Of a DNA stretch of 64,000 bases, positions 49,203-59,280 are shown in pieces. Below the pieces are notes generated by a model, which was given only the letters and a program-made list of their open reading frames with translations, was not told the origin of the DNA and searched no databases. This stretch comes from Colwellia sp. TT2012. Lineage in GTDB: Bacteria; Pseudomonadota; Gammaproteobacteria; Enterobacterales; Alteromonadaceae. Within the stretch, counting starts at the first letter, position 1; each line of letters starts with the position of its first letter. The DNA lies in NCBI RefSeq assembly GCF_001440345.1, contig NZ_LJYX01000002.1:222597-286596 (forward strand). Direction: 5' to 3'. The position numbers and the translations under genes were made by a program.

Positions 49203-50090
49203 ATGAAAAATTTTTCCATTGCTATATTAGCGTTACTTGTCGTGTTAGGTTTATCGTCAGTTTTTGTCATTTACGAAGGCCAACGTGGCATCGTCTTCCA
49301 ATTTTCAAAGATTAAACGTGATAGTGCTACCGATGAAATGATGATCTATAAGCCGGGTTTACACTTCAAGATTCCATTTGTTGAGACAGTACGTAAATTA
49401 GATGCGCGTATTCAAACATTAGATGAACCTGCGGATCGTTTTGTAACCTCAGAGAAAAAAGATTTAATGGTTGATTCATTTGTTAAATGGCGCATCGTTG
49501 ATTTCTCTACTTATTACCTACGTACTGGTGGCTCTCTGGATAATGCTCGGGCATTACTTAAGCAGAAAGTTAATAACGGTTTACGGACTGAATTTGGTAA
49601 TCGCACCATTAAAGAAATCGTTTCTGGTGATCGTGCTGCTATTATGAGCAAGGCACTTGAAAGTGCGGCAAGTAGCCGGGAAGACTTAGGCATTGAAGTC
49701 GTTGATGTACGTATTAAAGCCATTAACTTACCGACAGAGATAAGTAATTCTATCTATGAACGTATGCGTGCTGAACGAAATGCTGTTGCGACAGAACATA
49801 GGTCACAAGGTCAAGAGCAAGCAGAAATTATTCGCGCTACTATTGATGCCAAAGTAACCATAATGTTAGCTGAAGCACAGAAATATTCATTTACTGTACG
49901 TGGTGAAGGTGATGCACTAGCCGCTAAAGTCTATGCCGATGCTTATACAAAAGATCCAGAGTTTTATAGCTTCTATCGTAGTCTTGAGGCTTATGAAAAA
50001 AGCTTTAGCAGTAAAAATGATATCATGGTGGTCCAACCTGATAGCGAATTCTTTCGTTATTTAAAAGGTGGCAGTGCTATTCAAAAATAG
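49203..50090 (+). CDS. hflC: FtsH modulator HflC (SPFH membrane protein)
   Basis: A 295-residue partner of HflK. An N-terminal membrane anchor (about 5-22) is followed by a band-7/SPFH domain (IYEGQRGIVFQFSKIKRD, IQTLDEPADRFVTSEKKDL) and a helical region RMRAERNAVATEHRSQGQEQ. It starts 3 bp after hflK and is followed by two hairpins, the second a clear terminator. Confidence 0.97.
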   Translation: MKNFSIAILALLVVLGLSSVFVIYEGQRGIVFQFSKIKRDSATDEMMIYKPGLHFKIPFVETVRKLDARIQTLDEPADRFVTSEKKDLMVDSFVKWRIVDFSTYYLRTGGSLDNARALLKQKVNNGLRTEFGNRTIKEIVSGDRAAIMSKALESAASSREDLGIEVVDVRIKAINLPTEISNSIYERMRAERNAVATEHRSQGQEQAEIIRATIDAKVTIMLAEAQKYSFTVRGEGDALAAKVYADAYTKDPEFYSFYRSLEAYEKSFSSKNDIMVVQPDSEFFRYLKGGSAIQK

Positions 50091-50151
50091 CTGGATATTG
50101 CTCGCGCCTTGCTATTTATAGCAAGGCGAGCTATTACTCACCCTGAACATA

Positions 50152-50178
50152 AGCCAGCATAATTGCTGGCTTTTTTAT
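50152..50178 (+). terminator. Rho-independent terminator of hflC
   Basis: A stem GCCAGCA / TGCTGGC (about 50153-50170) is followed by seven T. It ends the tsaE-to-hflC transcription unit. A separate GC-rich hairpin precedes it at 50101-50130. Confidence 0.85.
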
Positions 50179-50243
50179 ATCTAGTGATGGGTAAATTGCA
50201 ATAGCAGAGTTCCAGCAAGGGTAAATTTAATAAAGGGAATAAT

Positions 50244-50843
50244 ATGACAATAAAAAAATATATGATCGCGGCAATGGCATCGTTGCCATTGGCTGCCACC
50301 TTAATAGCGGCTGAAGCACCATTGGTTTCAATAAAGAGCCAAGATGATTTTTTTAACCATATCAGTAAACATTGTGGTAAGTCCTATGAAGGTAAGGTCA
50401 CGGTTGATAATGTTGCCGGTGGCAGTTTTGCTAATAAAAAATTAATCATGCACGTGCGCAAATGTACCGACAGTCAACTACAAATACCTTTTCATGTTGG
50501 CGATGATTCATCACGGACATGGATTATTACTAAAACCGGCTCAGGTCTGTCGTTAAAGCATGATCATCGAAAACAAGATGGTAGCTTTGATAAATCAACT
50601 ATGTATGGTGGTCATACCAACGATGCTGGTTGGGCCGAAATGCAATCTTTCCCAGCAGATCAGTATTCTAAGGAACTTTTTGTCGCGCAAGGCATACCAC
50701 AATCAGTTGGTAATACTTGGCAAATGTATATCTACCCAGAGAAATTTACTTATCGTCTCACCCGCCAAGGTCGAGAATTTAGAGTGGATTTTGATTTAAC
50801 TAAGCCAATTAGTACGCCAATTACCCCTTGGGGCTATGAATAA
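50244..50843 (+). CDS. Exported protein of unknown function
   Basis: A 199-residue secreted protein. A Sec signal peptide runs to about residue 24 (ASLPLAATLIAAEA). The mature part has no lipobox and no membrane segment. It contains conserved-looking blocks ISKHCGKSYEGKV, HVRKCTDSQLQIPFHVGDD, and LKHDHRKQDGSFDKSTMYGG, with two well-spaced Cys that could form a disulfide, and a C-terminal FTYRLTRQGREFRVDFDL strand pair. I do not recognise a family. AAAGGGAA precedes the ATG. It lies alone between hflC and purA, where E. coli has a short membrane-protein gene. Confidence 0.8.
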   Translation: MTIKKYMIAAMASLPLAATLIAAEAPLVSIKSQDDFFNHISKHCGKSYEGKVTVDNVAGGSFANKKLIMHVRKCTDSQLQIPFHVGDDSSRTWIITKTGSGLSLKHDHRKQDGSFDKSTMYGGHTNDAGWAEMQSFPADQYSKELFVAQGIPQSVGNTWQMYIYPEKFTYRLTRQGREFRVDFDLTKPISTPITPWGYE

Positions 50844-50966
50844 TTTCGAGCTAACTTGTTAACTTCATAGGTTATTTTAAAACCAGCACAAAAAGCTGCT
50901 TTTTTCTCTTGGACTACAAATAATTCTTTGGTAAAATCCTCGCCTAATTTACTTACGAAATAGTAA

Positions 50967-52265
<1,299 letters not shown>

Positions 52266-52749
52266 GAAAACTTTACTCTCCCTTACCGAATAGAAGGTAA
52301 GGTAATCACTTAATAATAAAGTCCAGCAAAAAGCTGGACTTTTTTTTTGAAATTTTTCCTGTCCGGTAAATTAAATTTAAGTGATCCGATGTCTAGATTA
52401 ATTCATTATGACTTTCATAGTGCCCTATATAAGGCTTGGCGCTAGATAATGTATTTTAAAGGGGGTTAAGTCCATTTTAGCTTGGCTAAGTTAAGTTTGT
52501 TATTGAATACTTAATTAGAAATAGCCACTATTTATCAAAATGATATGAATTTAACCTATGATAGAGTCTTATTAGTTATAGCTTACATCGATGTTATATA
52601 GTAAAACGGACTTGTATTGAGCTAGCTAATTGCAATACCATATAAGTAAGTAAATGCCAGTGATACTGATATCGATAATAAAAAGAAAATATGGCTATAC
52701 TTGCCTTAATAACAAAACTAACACTATTAATAACGCATAAGGAACCCTC
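52266..52749. other. Intergenic region between purA and malic enzyme
   Basis: 484 bp. A short hairpin CCTTACC / GGTAAGG (52281-52302) and the purA terminator (52318-52348) occupy the first part. The rest is AT-rich with no open frame I would defend. The region should hold the malic enzyme promoter; no clear operator was seen. Confidence 0.5.
52318..52348 (+). terminator. Rho-independent terminator of purA
   Basis: A 10-bp stem AAAGTCCAGC / GCTGGACTTT (52318-52327 with 52333-52342), loop AAAAA, followed by a run of T. Confidence 0.88.
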
Positions 52750-53991
52750 ATGACAGATCTACGCCAGCAAGCTTTAGATTACCACTCCCTACCTACGCCA
52801 GGTAAAATTAGTGTCGCATTGACAACATCAGCTGAAACAAGTTATGACTTGTCACTCGCTTATAGCCCAGGTGTGGCCGAGCCCTGTCGTGAGATTGCCA
52901 AAAACCCAGACGATGTATATAAATACACAGCTAAAGGCAATACTGTTGCGGTTATTACTAATGGTACGGCGGTTTTAGGCTTAGGTAATTTAGGTCCTAT
53001 GGCCTCAAAGCCTGTTATGGAAGGTAAGTCGTTATTATTCAAACGATTCGCCAATATTGACTCTTTTGATATTGAAGTTACACATAAAACGGTTGAAGAG
53101 TTCATCAATACCGTTGCCAGTATTGCGGATAGTTTTGGCGGCATTAACCTCGAAGACATTAAAGCGCCAGAGTGTTTTGTCATCGAAAAAGCTTTAATTG
53201 AGCGTTGTGCTATTCCAGTGTTTCATGATGATCAACATGGTACGGCAATAGTCACAGCTGCAGCTATGATGAATGCGTTAGACATCCAGGGCAAAGATAT
53301 TAAACAAGTTAACATCGTTTGTTTAGGTGCGGGTGCGGCAGCAATAGCTTGTATGGGATTATTGATCAAGTGTGGTGCCCAGCGTGAAAAGATTTACATG
53401 TTAGATACTAAAGGTGTAGTACATACACGTCGTACTGATCTTAATGAATATAAAAAACTATTTGCCAACAATACCGATAAACGTACCTTAGATGATGCTA
53501 TTGCAGGAGCTGATGTTTTTGTTGGTGTTTCAGGTCCTAATCTTCTGTCGCAAAAACAAGTAAAATCCATGGCGAAAAATCCAATTATTTTTGCTTGTTC
53601 TAACCCAGATCCAGAAATTAAACCTGAGCTTGCTTTAGCTGTACGTGATGACTTAATTATTGCTACAGGGCGTTCAGATTATCCAAACCAAGTTAATAAT
53701 GTTTTGTGTTTTCCGTTTATTTTTCGTGGCGCCTTAGACGTTCGCGCTCGTACTATCAATGATGCCATGAAGATTGCTGCGGTACATGCCATTAGAGCTC
53801 TTGCCAAAGAACCAGTACCGGCTGAAGTACTTAAAGCAAGTGGTGAGTCGGAGCTTACCTTTGGCAAAAACTATATTATCCCTAAACCTATGGATTCTCG
53901 TTTATGCGCCGCTGTTGCTAGGGCTGTTGCACAAGCAGCGGTAGACTCGGGTGTTGCTGCACTAGCAATGCCAGAAAATTACATGGTTTAG
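52750..53991 (+). CDS. Malic enzyme (malate dehydrogenase, oxaloacetate-decarboxylating), short form
   Basis: A 413-residue malic enzyme converting malate to pyruvate and CO2 with NAD(P). It has the N-terminal malic motif (SPGVAEPCREIAKNPDDVY, VITNGTAVLGLGNLG), the catalytic Lys/Asp block FGGINLEDIKAPECF, VFHDDQHGTA, and the Rossmann VCLGAGAAAIACMGLL. It lacks the C-terminal phosphotransacetylase domain of E. coli MaeB. Cofactor preference cannot be judged from sequence alone here. AAGGAACC precedes the ATG. Confidence 0.95.
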   Translation: MTDLRQQALDYHSLPTPGKISVALTTSAETSYDLSLAYSPGVAEPCREIAKNPDDVYKYTAKGNTVAVITNGTAVLGLGNLGPMASKPVMEGKSLLFKRFANIDSFDIEVTHKTVEEFINTVASIADSFGGINLEDIKAPECFVIEKALIERCAIPVFHDDQHGTAIVTAAAMMNALDIQGKDIKQVNIVCLGAGAAAIACMGLLIKCGAQREKIYMLDTKGVVHTRRTDLNEYKKLFANNTDKRTLDDAIAGADVFVGVSGPNLLSQKQVKSMAKNPIIFACSNPDPEIKPELALAVRDDLIIATGRSDYPNQVNNVLCFPFIFRGALDVRARTINDAMKIAAVHAIRALAKEPVPAEVLKASGESELTFGKNYIIPKPMDSRLCAAVARAVAQAAVDSGVAALAMPENYMV

Positions 53992-54075
53992 CTGTGTAAA
54001 TAAGCTAAAGTGTAAAGGTAAGCAATACACTGGTTAATGTTGTTAGTCTTTGATTATTTTGACAACAATGTAAAT

Positions 54076-54112
54076 AAAGGTCATGGTATGAAATTACCTT
54101 GGCCTTTTTTAT
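54076..54112 (+). terminator. Rho-independent terminator of malic enzyme
   Basis: A 13-nt arm AAAGGTCATGGTA pairs with TACCTTGGCCTTT (about 54076-54107) with two mismatches, followed by a run of T. It directly precedes the next lipoprotein gene. Confidence 0.75.
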
Positions 54113-54124
54113 TGGATAAATATT

Positions 54125-54508
54125 ATGAAAGAAATTTTAATCGCTGCAGTCACACTGAGCTTGTTAGTTGCTGGTTGCTCACAAGCACATGAACTATCAA
54201 ACAATGAAAATAAAGTTACTGAGCTAAGGAAGGACAATATGGATAACTCAGCAAAAAAAACCTGGCAACAAGTTACCGTAAAGTATCTGGATTTTGAAGG
54301 TGGCTTTTACGGCTTAGTATCAAAAACAGGTGACAAACTATTACCGATGAATCTTGCCAAGGAATATCAGTTACCAGGTACAGTACTAAAAGTTCAAGGC
54401 CATGTAATTAAAGACATGATGACCATTCAACAATGGGGACAGGTTTTTAAAATAACTGAGGTCGAATTAATAAAATTAGGTAAGGCTAATACGGGTGAAG
54501 CTTTTTAA
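54125..54508 (+). CDS. Small lipoprotein, unknown function
   Basis: A 127-residue exported lipoprotein with lipobox LVAGC (Cys18). After a polar linker, the mature domain (about 45-120) reads QQVTVKYLDFEGGFYGLVSK, GDKLLPMNL, LKVQGHVIKDMMTIQQWG, which looks like a small OB-type beta-barrel. No family name is certain. It starts 12 bp after the malic enzyme terminator. It begins a run of three exported-protein genes on the same strand. Confidence 0.78.
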   Translation: MKEILIAAVTLSLLVAGCSQAHELSNNENKVTELRKDNMDNSAKKTWQQVTVKYLDFEGGFYGLVSKTGDKLLPMNLAKEYQLPGTVLKVQGHVIKDMMTIQQWGQVFKITEVELIKLGKANTGEAF

Positions 54509-54557
54509 TTACTAGATCATACTTAGCTGCAAGATAATGTATATCAAAGGAATCCAA

Positions 54558-55682
54558 GTGAAAGGGAATTTAAACATGGTTCGTATTGTTCAGACTTTTT
54601 TTATTTTATCATTTTTACTTTTAGTTGGCTGTTCTCGACTAGATCTGCACTTGGCTGAAAAGGCTTACGCACAAGCAAAGACAACAAAGCAAGCTGAGCC
54701 CATTATTGTAGCACTCAGTACCTTAGCAATGTTAGCGCCTGAATTATATCAAAGCAAACTCAATTCGGCGCAAATGGCATTAGTCGAGCTGCAAAAGGCT
54801 AAGTCCTATATGGCAGAAAGCAATTTTTATTTAGCTTATCTTGCCAGCCATATGTCATATCGAACTTTACCAACAAAAGAGAGTAAAAGTGTACTTATAC
54901 AGGTAGGGAGAAAATTACGTTATTTACTCAATGTTCAGGCAAATATAGTTAAATCATTTCAGTATTTACCCAAATCAATTCCAGCACTTCTCTCTAAATA
55001 TAAAAATAAGCCCGCTGTTGAATGGGATTTGATCGAAGTAAATAGCGTAATTGAGCAGTTTGTTAGCTCCGCGAAAGCGATAAAAAGGTCATTGACAATT
55101 ATTGAGCTTGAAAAAGGGACTAGCTTATCTGCTGAAATTAAACAGTGGCAACTTGCTCTCCATAGTCAGTTGCAAATGATTAACCAAATAAAAACCCACT
55201 TAATTAATTTAGCACTTTATAGTAGTGCTAACGTTCTTGAAAAAATTAATGTTCAATTAACTGAAGACAGTGCTAACTTGTTGTCTCTTGTGCGTGAAAA
55301 TTTAGCTGAAGAGGCAATGCGGCCGAATTTTATTAAAGCAAATGAAGCATATCAGCCTTATTATCACTTGAATGAAAACTTAGCTTTGGCAAGTTCCTCA
55401 TCTCGAGGCAATAGTCATGCTACATGGTATTCATCTTGGCATAGCATTGAAGTTGAAATTCTGGAAAGTAGTGCCTCATTTTCTGAGTATCCACTAGTTT
55501 TTACGGACAGAGCTAAGAAGTTAAGCCTATTTAAGGATGAGGCAATGACTACAGAGCTTAACTTAGAGCAAGGTTTTTTTAAATTGAACTCGTTCATAGG
55601 AAATCATCAGGCCATTTATAGCTTGATTGATAAACTGAACAGAGATCGCATGATATTAAACTACGGTGAGCCTTCAGCTTAA
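54558..55682 (+). CDS. Lipoprotein, unknown function
   Basis: An exported lipoprotein of about 374 residues. The hydrophobic signal ends in the lipobox LLVGC. Starts at ATG 54537, GTG 54558 (AAAGGA 6 nt upstream) and ATG 54576 are all possible; I chose the GTG on its ribosome binding site. The mature protein is helical and rich in Leu, Lys and Ser, with probable antiparallel helices at about 30-130 and 170-260, and a short C-terminal beta region. No family is recognised. Its C-terminus overlaps an alternative upstream start of the next gene; with the start I prefer there, the gap is 31 bp. Confidence 0.72.
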   Translation: MKGNLNMVRIVQTFFILSFLLLVGCSRLDLHLAEKAYAQAKTTKQAEPIIVALSTLAMLAPELYQSKLNSAQMALVELQKAKSYMAESNFYLAYLASHMSYRTLPTKESKSVLIQVGRKLRYLLNVQANIVKSFQYLPKSIPALLSKYKNKPAVEWDLIEVNSVIEQFVSSAKAIKRSLTIIELEKGTSLSAEIKQWQLALHSQLQMINQIKTHLINLALYSSANVLEKINVQLTEDSANLLSLVRENLAEEAMRPNFIKANEAYQPYYHLNENLALASSSSRGNSHATWYSSWHSIEVEILESSASFSEYPLVFTDRAKKLSLFKDEAMTTELNLEQGFFKLNSFIGNHQAIYSLIDKLNRDRMILNYGEPSA

Positions 55683-55713
55683 AAAGATAACCACAATCGA
55701 AAAGGATTTATAT

Positions 55714-57144
55714 ATGAATTGTTTGGAAAAATTTATTTTTGTCACTTTGTTGTCATTACTGTTATTTATAGCACCAGTCGTCGCTCAGGATGAATTACCT
55801 GCCATCCTTGATTATTACCCTAATTGTGCTTATCAGATTATTGATAATGCCAAAGTAAAAGTCACAACAGAGCAGCCTTTTGCCGATAAAACACGATTAA
55901 GCTTATTGAAAAAATTACGTAGAAAAGCCAAATCACTTGGTGCGGATAACCTGCTACTGATAGATAAAAAAGTTAAAATAGACAAAAATCGGGCTGCGAC
56001 TCATGGCTTCGCATCCCCGAAAGTAGCTAGTTATACTGTTAGTTACCAAGCCGAATTAATCAGCCAATGCAAAGTAAATAATAATAAAGACCAAAAATTA
56101 GCACCTTATGACCATCATGGTTACAAGGTAATAAATATTAATACCGCAACCACTACCATTGAAACAACTTATAGCTTCACTCCTCCCATAAAAGAAAAAC
56201 TGAACCATCCGTTAATAGTGAACAAAGAGCTTTCACTAGCTAATGGCCTATATGGCATTAATATTGGAACAAGCTATCAACAAGTTGTAGATAAGCTTGG
56301 TGATCCGAGTGTGGAATTGTTTATGTTTAAAGGTGAACGTGTTATAGGTTATGGACGAAATCACTGGCTACATTTTCGTTCTGGTCGCTTGGTTAATATA
56401 CAAAGTGAGATGTCAATTTTATCGCCTACCTTTTTGAACAAGATTCCGCTGCGTGACTTCTTTGATGATACTCCTTGGGTTATTGCTAACCAAATAATGC
56501 ATCGTTCGCTTTTATCGAAAGCAAAATCTGCATTAGTGGGTGATATGCAGCTATCATCCAAAAAAGAAATCGTGATAAGTGATCAGAATAATAGTTTGAT
56601 ATTATATTTTTCTGCGAGTAAAAGCCATGCCAGTGGTGACATCACTTATATTTTAGATGACTTCTCTCTTCAAGAGAACTCATATATCACATCTAGCTAT
56701 CAAATGGATAATAGAAGAAAAACTCAATTCGATATTTTAGGGGGAGCTCTCTCTAAATTGAATCAAGAGCAAGTCATCGATTTTCAGTCCTTAACTAGTA
56801 AACTAGAGCAACCGATAGGTCGCATTACTCTTTCGGTAAATTCATATATAGATATATATAATTCAAATTTGCTGGTTGAGGTAAAGAATTCAGAGTTAGT
56901 TTCTATTCAATTGTTGGAAGAGTTATTTAACCTAGATAATTATTATCCTAAAAAGGAACCATGGTCTTTAGGTGATTTTGTCCAAGGAAAAAGCATTACA
57001 GAACTCAATAGATTCTTTCCAGATGACATCTACGAGTTAGGTAATGCGGTTCAAATTGACTCTGATGAATTTCAACTAACGCTTTGGTTTGATGATTATG
57101 ATGGCAAGAATATGCTTTATGAAGCAAAGGTGACTATTTATTAA
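55714..57144 (+). CDS. Exported protein with a BamE/OmlA-like segment, unknown function
   Basis: A 476-residue secreted protein with a Sec signal peptide cleaved near residue 25 (PVVAQDE). The first mature part (about 25-125) resembles small envelope domains of the DUF4156/RcsF type, with NCAYQIIDNAKVKV and LRRKAKSLGADNLLLIDKK. Near residue 180 comes GINIGTSYQQVVDKLGDPS, which has the SmpA/OmlA (BamE) pattern of a G-x-S-x-x-x-V-x-x-x-L-G-x-P loop. The remainder is beta-rich. I took the ATG at 55714 with AAAGGATT upstream, rather than an ATG at 55666 that lacks a signal peptide. It ends the three-gene exported-protein run. Confidence 0.75.
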   Translation: MNCLEKFIFVTLLSLLLFIAPVVAQDELPAILDYYPNCAYQIIDNAKVKVTTEQPFADKTRLSLLKKLRRKAKSLGADNLLLIDKKVKIDKNRAATHGFASPKVASYTVSYQAELISQCKVNNNKDQKLAPYDHHGYKVININTATTTIETTYSFTPPIKEKLNHPLIVNKELSLANGLYGINIGTSYQQVVDKLGDPSVELFMFKGERVIGYGRNHWLHFRSGRLVNIQSEMSILSPTFLNKIPLRDFFDDTPWVIANQIMHRSLLSKAKSALVGDMQLSSKKEIVISDQNNSLILYFSASKSHASGDITYILDDFSLQENSYITSSYQMDNRRKTQFDILGGALSKLNQEQVIDFQSLTSKLEQPIGRITLSVNSYIDIYNSNLLVEVKNSELVSIQLLEELFNLDNYYPKKEPWSLGDFVQGKSITELNRFFPDDIYELGNAVQIDSDEFQLTLWFDDYDGKNMLYEAKVTIY

Positions 57145-57178
57145 AGAGCATAATCAGTTTAATCAAAATTCAATTTAT

Positions 57179-57672
57179 CTAGTTACAGACAAGTGGTTGC
57201 ATAAACTTGGTTAATATAGTCTGCTTATCAACAAATTGAATTTGATATAGTGTTTGGTAATTATCTTCGTTTAATAGTTCAACTTGCTGCCCACTTAATA
57301 GCTGGGTAAGTTGCGGGGTAGTATTACTATGGCCAACAATCAAAGCATTAGCTTTTCGCTGTTTTAAATGTAAAGCAAACTGTGAAAGCTGCTTAGGATT
57401 ATAATTTTTGATAGCAATTTTTTGTTTGTTAGACAAAGGGGCAGCAGTCGACATCGTTCTTTGGTAGCTAGTACTGTAAATGGATTTTATCTTAACTGTG
57501 CTGAGCAAGGTTGCTAACTGTTTTGCTCTAGCCTGACCACATTGAGTTAAGCGTGGATTTTTATCATTTGCTTGTTTTCAGCATGCATCACCAGATAAAG
57601 GGTAAAGTTATCATTCGCTAAGCAAGGCTGGAGCAATAACACACCGGCAATGATCAAACTAAACTTTTTCAT
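57179..57672 (-). pseudogene. Frameshifted secreted histidine phosphatase (phosphoglycerate mutase superfamily)
   Basis: On the minus strand a signal peptide (MKKFSLIIAGVLLLQPCLA) leads to FTLYLVMHAEN, where the superfamily needs LVRHAE; the catalytic-motif Arg is now Met. A single-base deletion near 57571-57576 then shifts the frame, and the chain resumes as DKNPRLTQCGQARAKQLATL and continues through IYSTSYQRTMSTAAPL and LIVGHSNTTPQL to the end. The surviving C-terminal frame alone (107 residues) has no start of its own. It is a decayed gene, unless the frameshift is a sequencing error. Confidence 0.85.
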
Positions 57673-57700
57673 CGATTAACTTTCTTCAAATAAGAGTGTA

Positions 57701-57730
57701 GGGCTAGAGTGATAACTATCACTCTAGCCC
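57701..57730. terminator. Perfect 14-bp hairpin between sthA and the phosphatase remnant
   Basis: GGGCTAGAGTGATA (57701-57714) pairs perfectly with TATCACTCTAGCCC (57717-57730) around a 2-nt loop. There is no T run on either strand. It lies 22 bp past the sthA stop and may protect the 3' end or terminate weakly. Confidence 0.5.
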
Positions 57731-57751
57731 GTTATAAAACTTAGGTCATTA

Positions 57752-59179
57752 TTAAAATAATCGATTTAAGCCGTTTAAGGCCGCCACACGAAATGCTTCA
57801 GCCATCGTTGGATAATTGAAGGTTGTTTCAACAAAGTACTCTATGGTATTGCCACCATTTTTTTGTTGCATAATCGCCTGACCAATATGGATAATTTCTG
57901 CAGCATTTTCACCAAAACAATGAATGCCTAAGATCTCTTTAGTCTCACGATGGAAAAGTATCTTCAACGAGCCAACTAAGTTATTAGATATTTGTGCACG
58001 AGCTAGATGTTTAAATTGAGCGCGACCAACTTCATAAGGGATTTTAGCCTCAGTTAATTCTTGCTCAGTTTTACCTACTGAACTGATTTCCGGAATGGTG
58101 TATATCCCAGTGGGAATATCAGCAATTAATTTAGCTTTACTGTTACTATCTAACATAGCTAAAGCAGCAATTCGGCCCTGATCAAAAGCAGCACTGGCTA
58201 GGCTTGGATAACCGATAACATCACCTACCGCATAAATATTATCTACGTCAGTTTGATAACAATCATTCACCTTTAACTGACCACGGCCATCGGCCTTTAA
58301 GCCTGCAGCAGCTAAGTTTAAATCTGCTGTATTACCGGTTCGACCATTGGCAAATAGTAAACAATCGGCGCGCATTTTTTTACCCGATTTCAAATGTACA
58401 ATCACAGCATCATCGCTTGTTTCAACGCTTTCAATCTCTTCACCATGTCGAATGACAACACCGTTATTGCGTAAGTGATAACTGAGTGAGTCAGACATTT
58501 CTGCATCCAAGAAGGACAGTAAACGTTCACGGGTATTGATTAAATCTACTTTTACCCCTAATCCTCTAAATATTGAGGCGTACTCGCTACCAATAACACC
58601 CGCACCATAAATAATGACATGCCTGGGTGCATGTTTGAGGCTTAAGATACTATCAGAGTCATAAACCCGAGCATGGGTAAAGTCAATATTATCTGGTTGG
58701 TAAGGTCGAGAGCCAGTAGCAATAACTATTTGCTTAGCGGATATTTTTTCGACTGAGCCATCAGGGTGTAATACACGAATAGTATGTGCATCAATAAAGG
58801 AAGCCTCACCTAAAATTTGCTCGACACGATTACGGTTATAAAAACCGCTACGTAAACTAACTTGTTTACGAATTACCGCAGAGGCATGGCTTAATATATC
58901 TTGGAAGGTTAATTGCTTAACTTGATCATTTTGGTTAAACAACGGGTTGGAATTGTATTCAATCAAACGACTTACCGATTGGCGTAATGCTTTTGATGGA
59001 ATGGTTCCCCAATGAGTACAACCGCCACCAACTTGATGGTAACGTTCAATAATGGCGACCTTTTTTTGGCGCTTAGCAAGGTTCATTGCCGCACCTTCGC
59101 CACCAGGGCCAGTACCTATGATAATTACGTCATAATCAAATTTTTTTTCTTCAGGTTTACTCGTTTTTGATTTAGTCAA
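57752..59179 (-). CDS. sthA: Soluble pyridine nucleotide transhydrogenase
   Basis: A 475-residue FAD flavoprotein that moves reducing power between NADPH and NAD, usually lowering excess NADPH. It has the FAD-binding [10 protein letters not shown] (about 22-31), the SthA signature [16 protein letters not shown] where the second redox Cys of the disulfide reductases is Thr59, the second Rossmann [12 protein letters not shown], and the C-terminal dimerisation domain with [14 protein letters not shown]. The start is TTG with GAGGAC upstream. A 14-bp hairpin follows the stop. Redox balancing would suit the nearby desaturase, which consumes reductant. Confidence 0.96.
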   Translation of the reverse strand: MTKSKTSKPEEKKFDYDVIIIGTGPGGEGAAMNLAKRQKKVAIIERYHQVGGGCTHWGTIPSKALRQSVSRLIEYNSNPLFNQNDQVKQLTFQDILSHASAVIRKQVSLRSGFYNRNRVEQILGEASFIDAHTIRVLHPDGSVEKISAKQIVIATGSRPYQPDNIDFTHARVYDSDSILSLKHAPRHVIIYGAGVIGSEYASIFRGLGVKVDLINTRERLLSFLDAEMSDSLSYHLRNNGVVIRHGEEIESVETSDDAVIVHLKSGKKMRADCLLFANGRTGNTADLNLAAAGLKADGRGQLKVNDCYQTDVDNIYAVGDVIGYPSLASAAFDQGRIAALAMLDSNSKAKLIADIPTGIYTIPEISSVGKTEQELTEAKIPYEVGRAQFKHLARAQISNNLVGSLKILFHRETKEILGIHCFGENAAEIIHIGQAIMQQKNGGNTIEYFVETTFNYPTMAEAFRVAALNGLNRLF

Positions 59180-59280
59180 AGGAAAGTCCTCAAAACCTAC
59201 TTATCTATTTTATTTGAAGCAAAAATTTTAACAGGATTTGAGGTAAATGGTAATACAGTTGTTAGACCATTTTCTTGATG

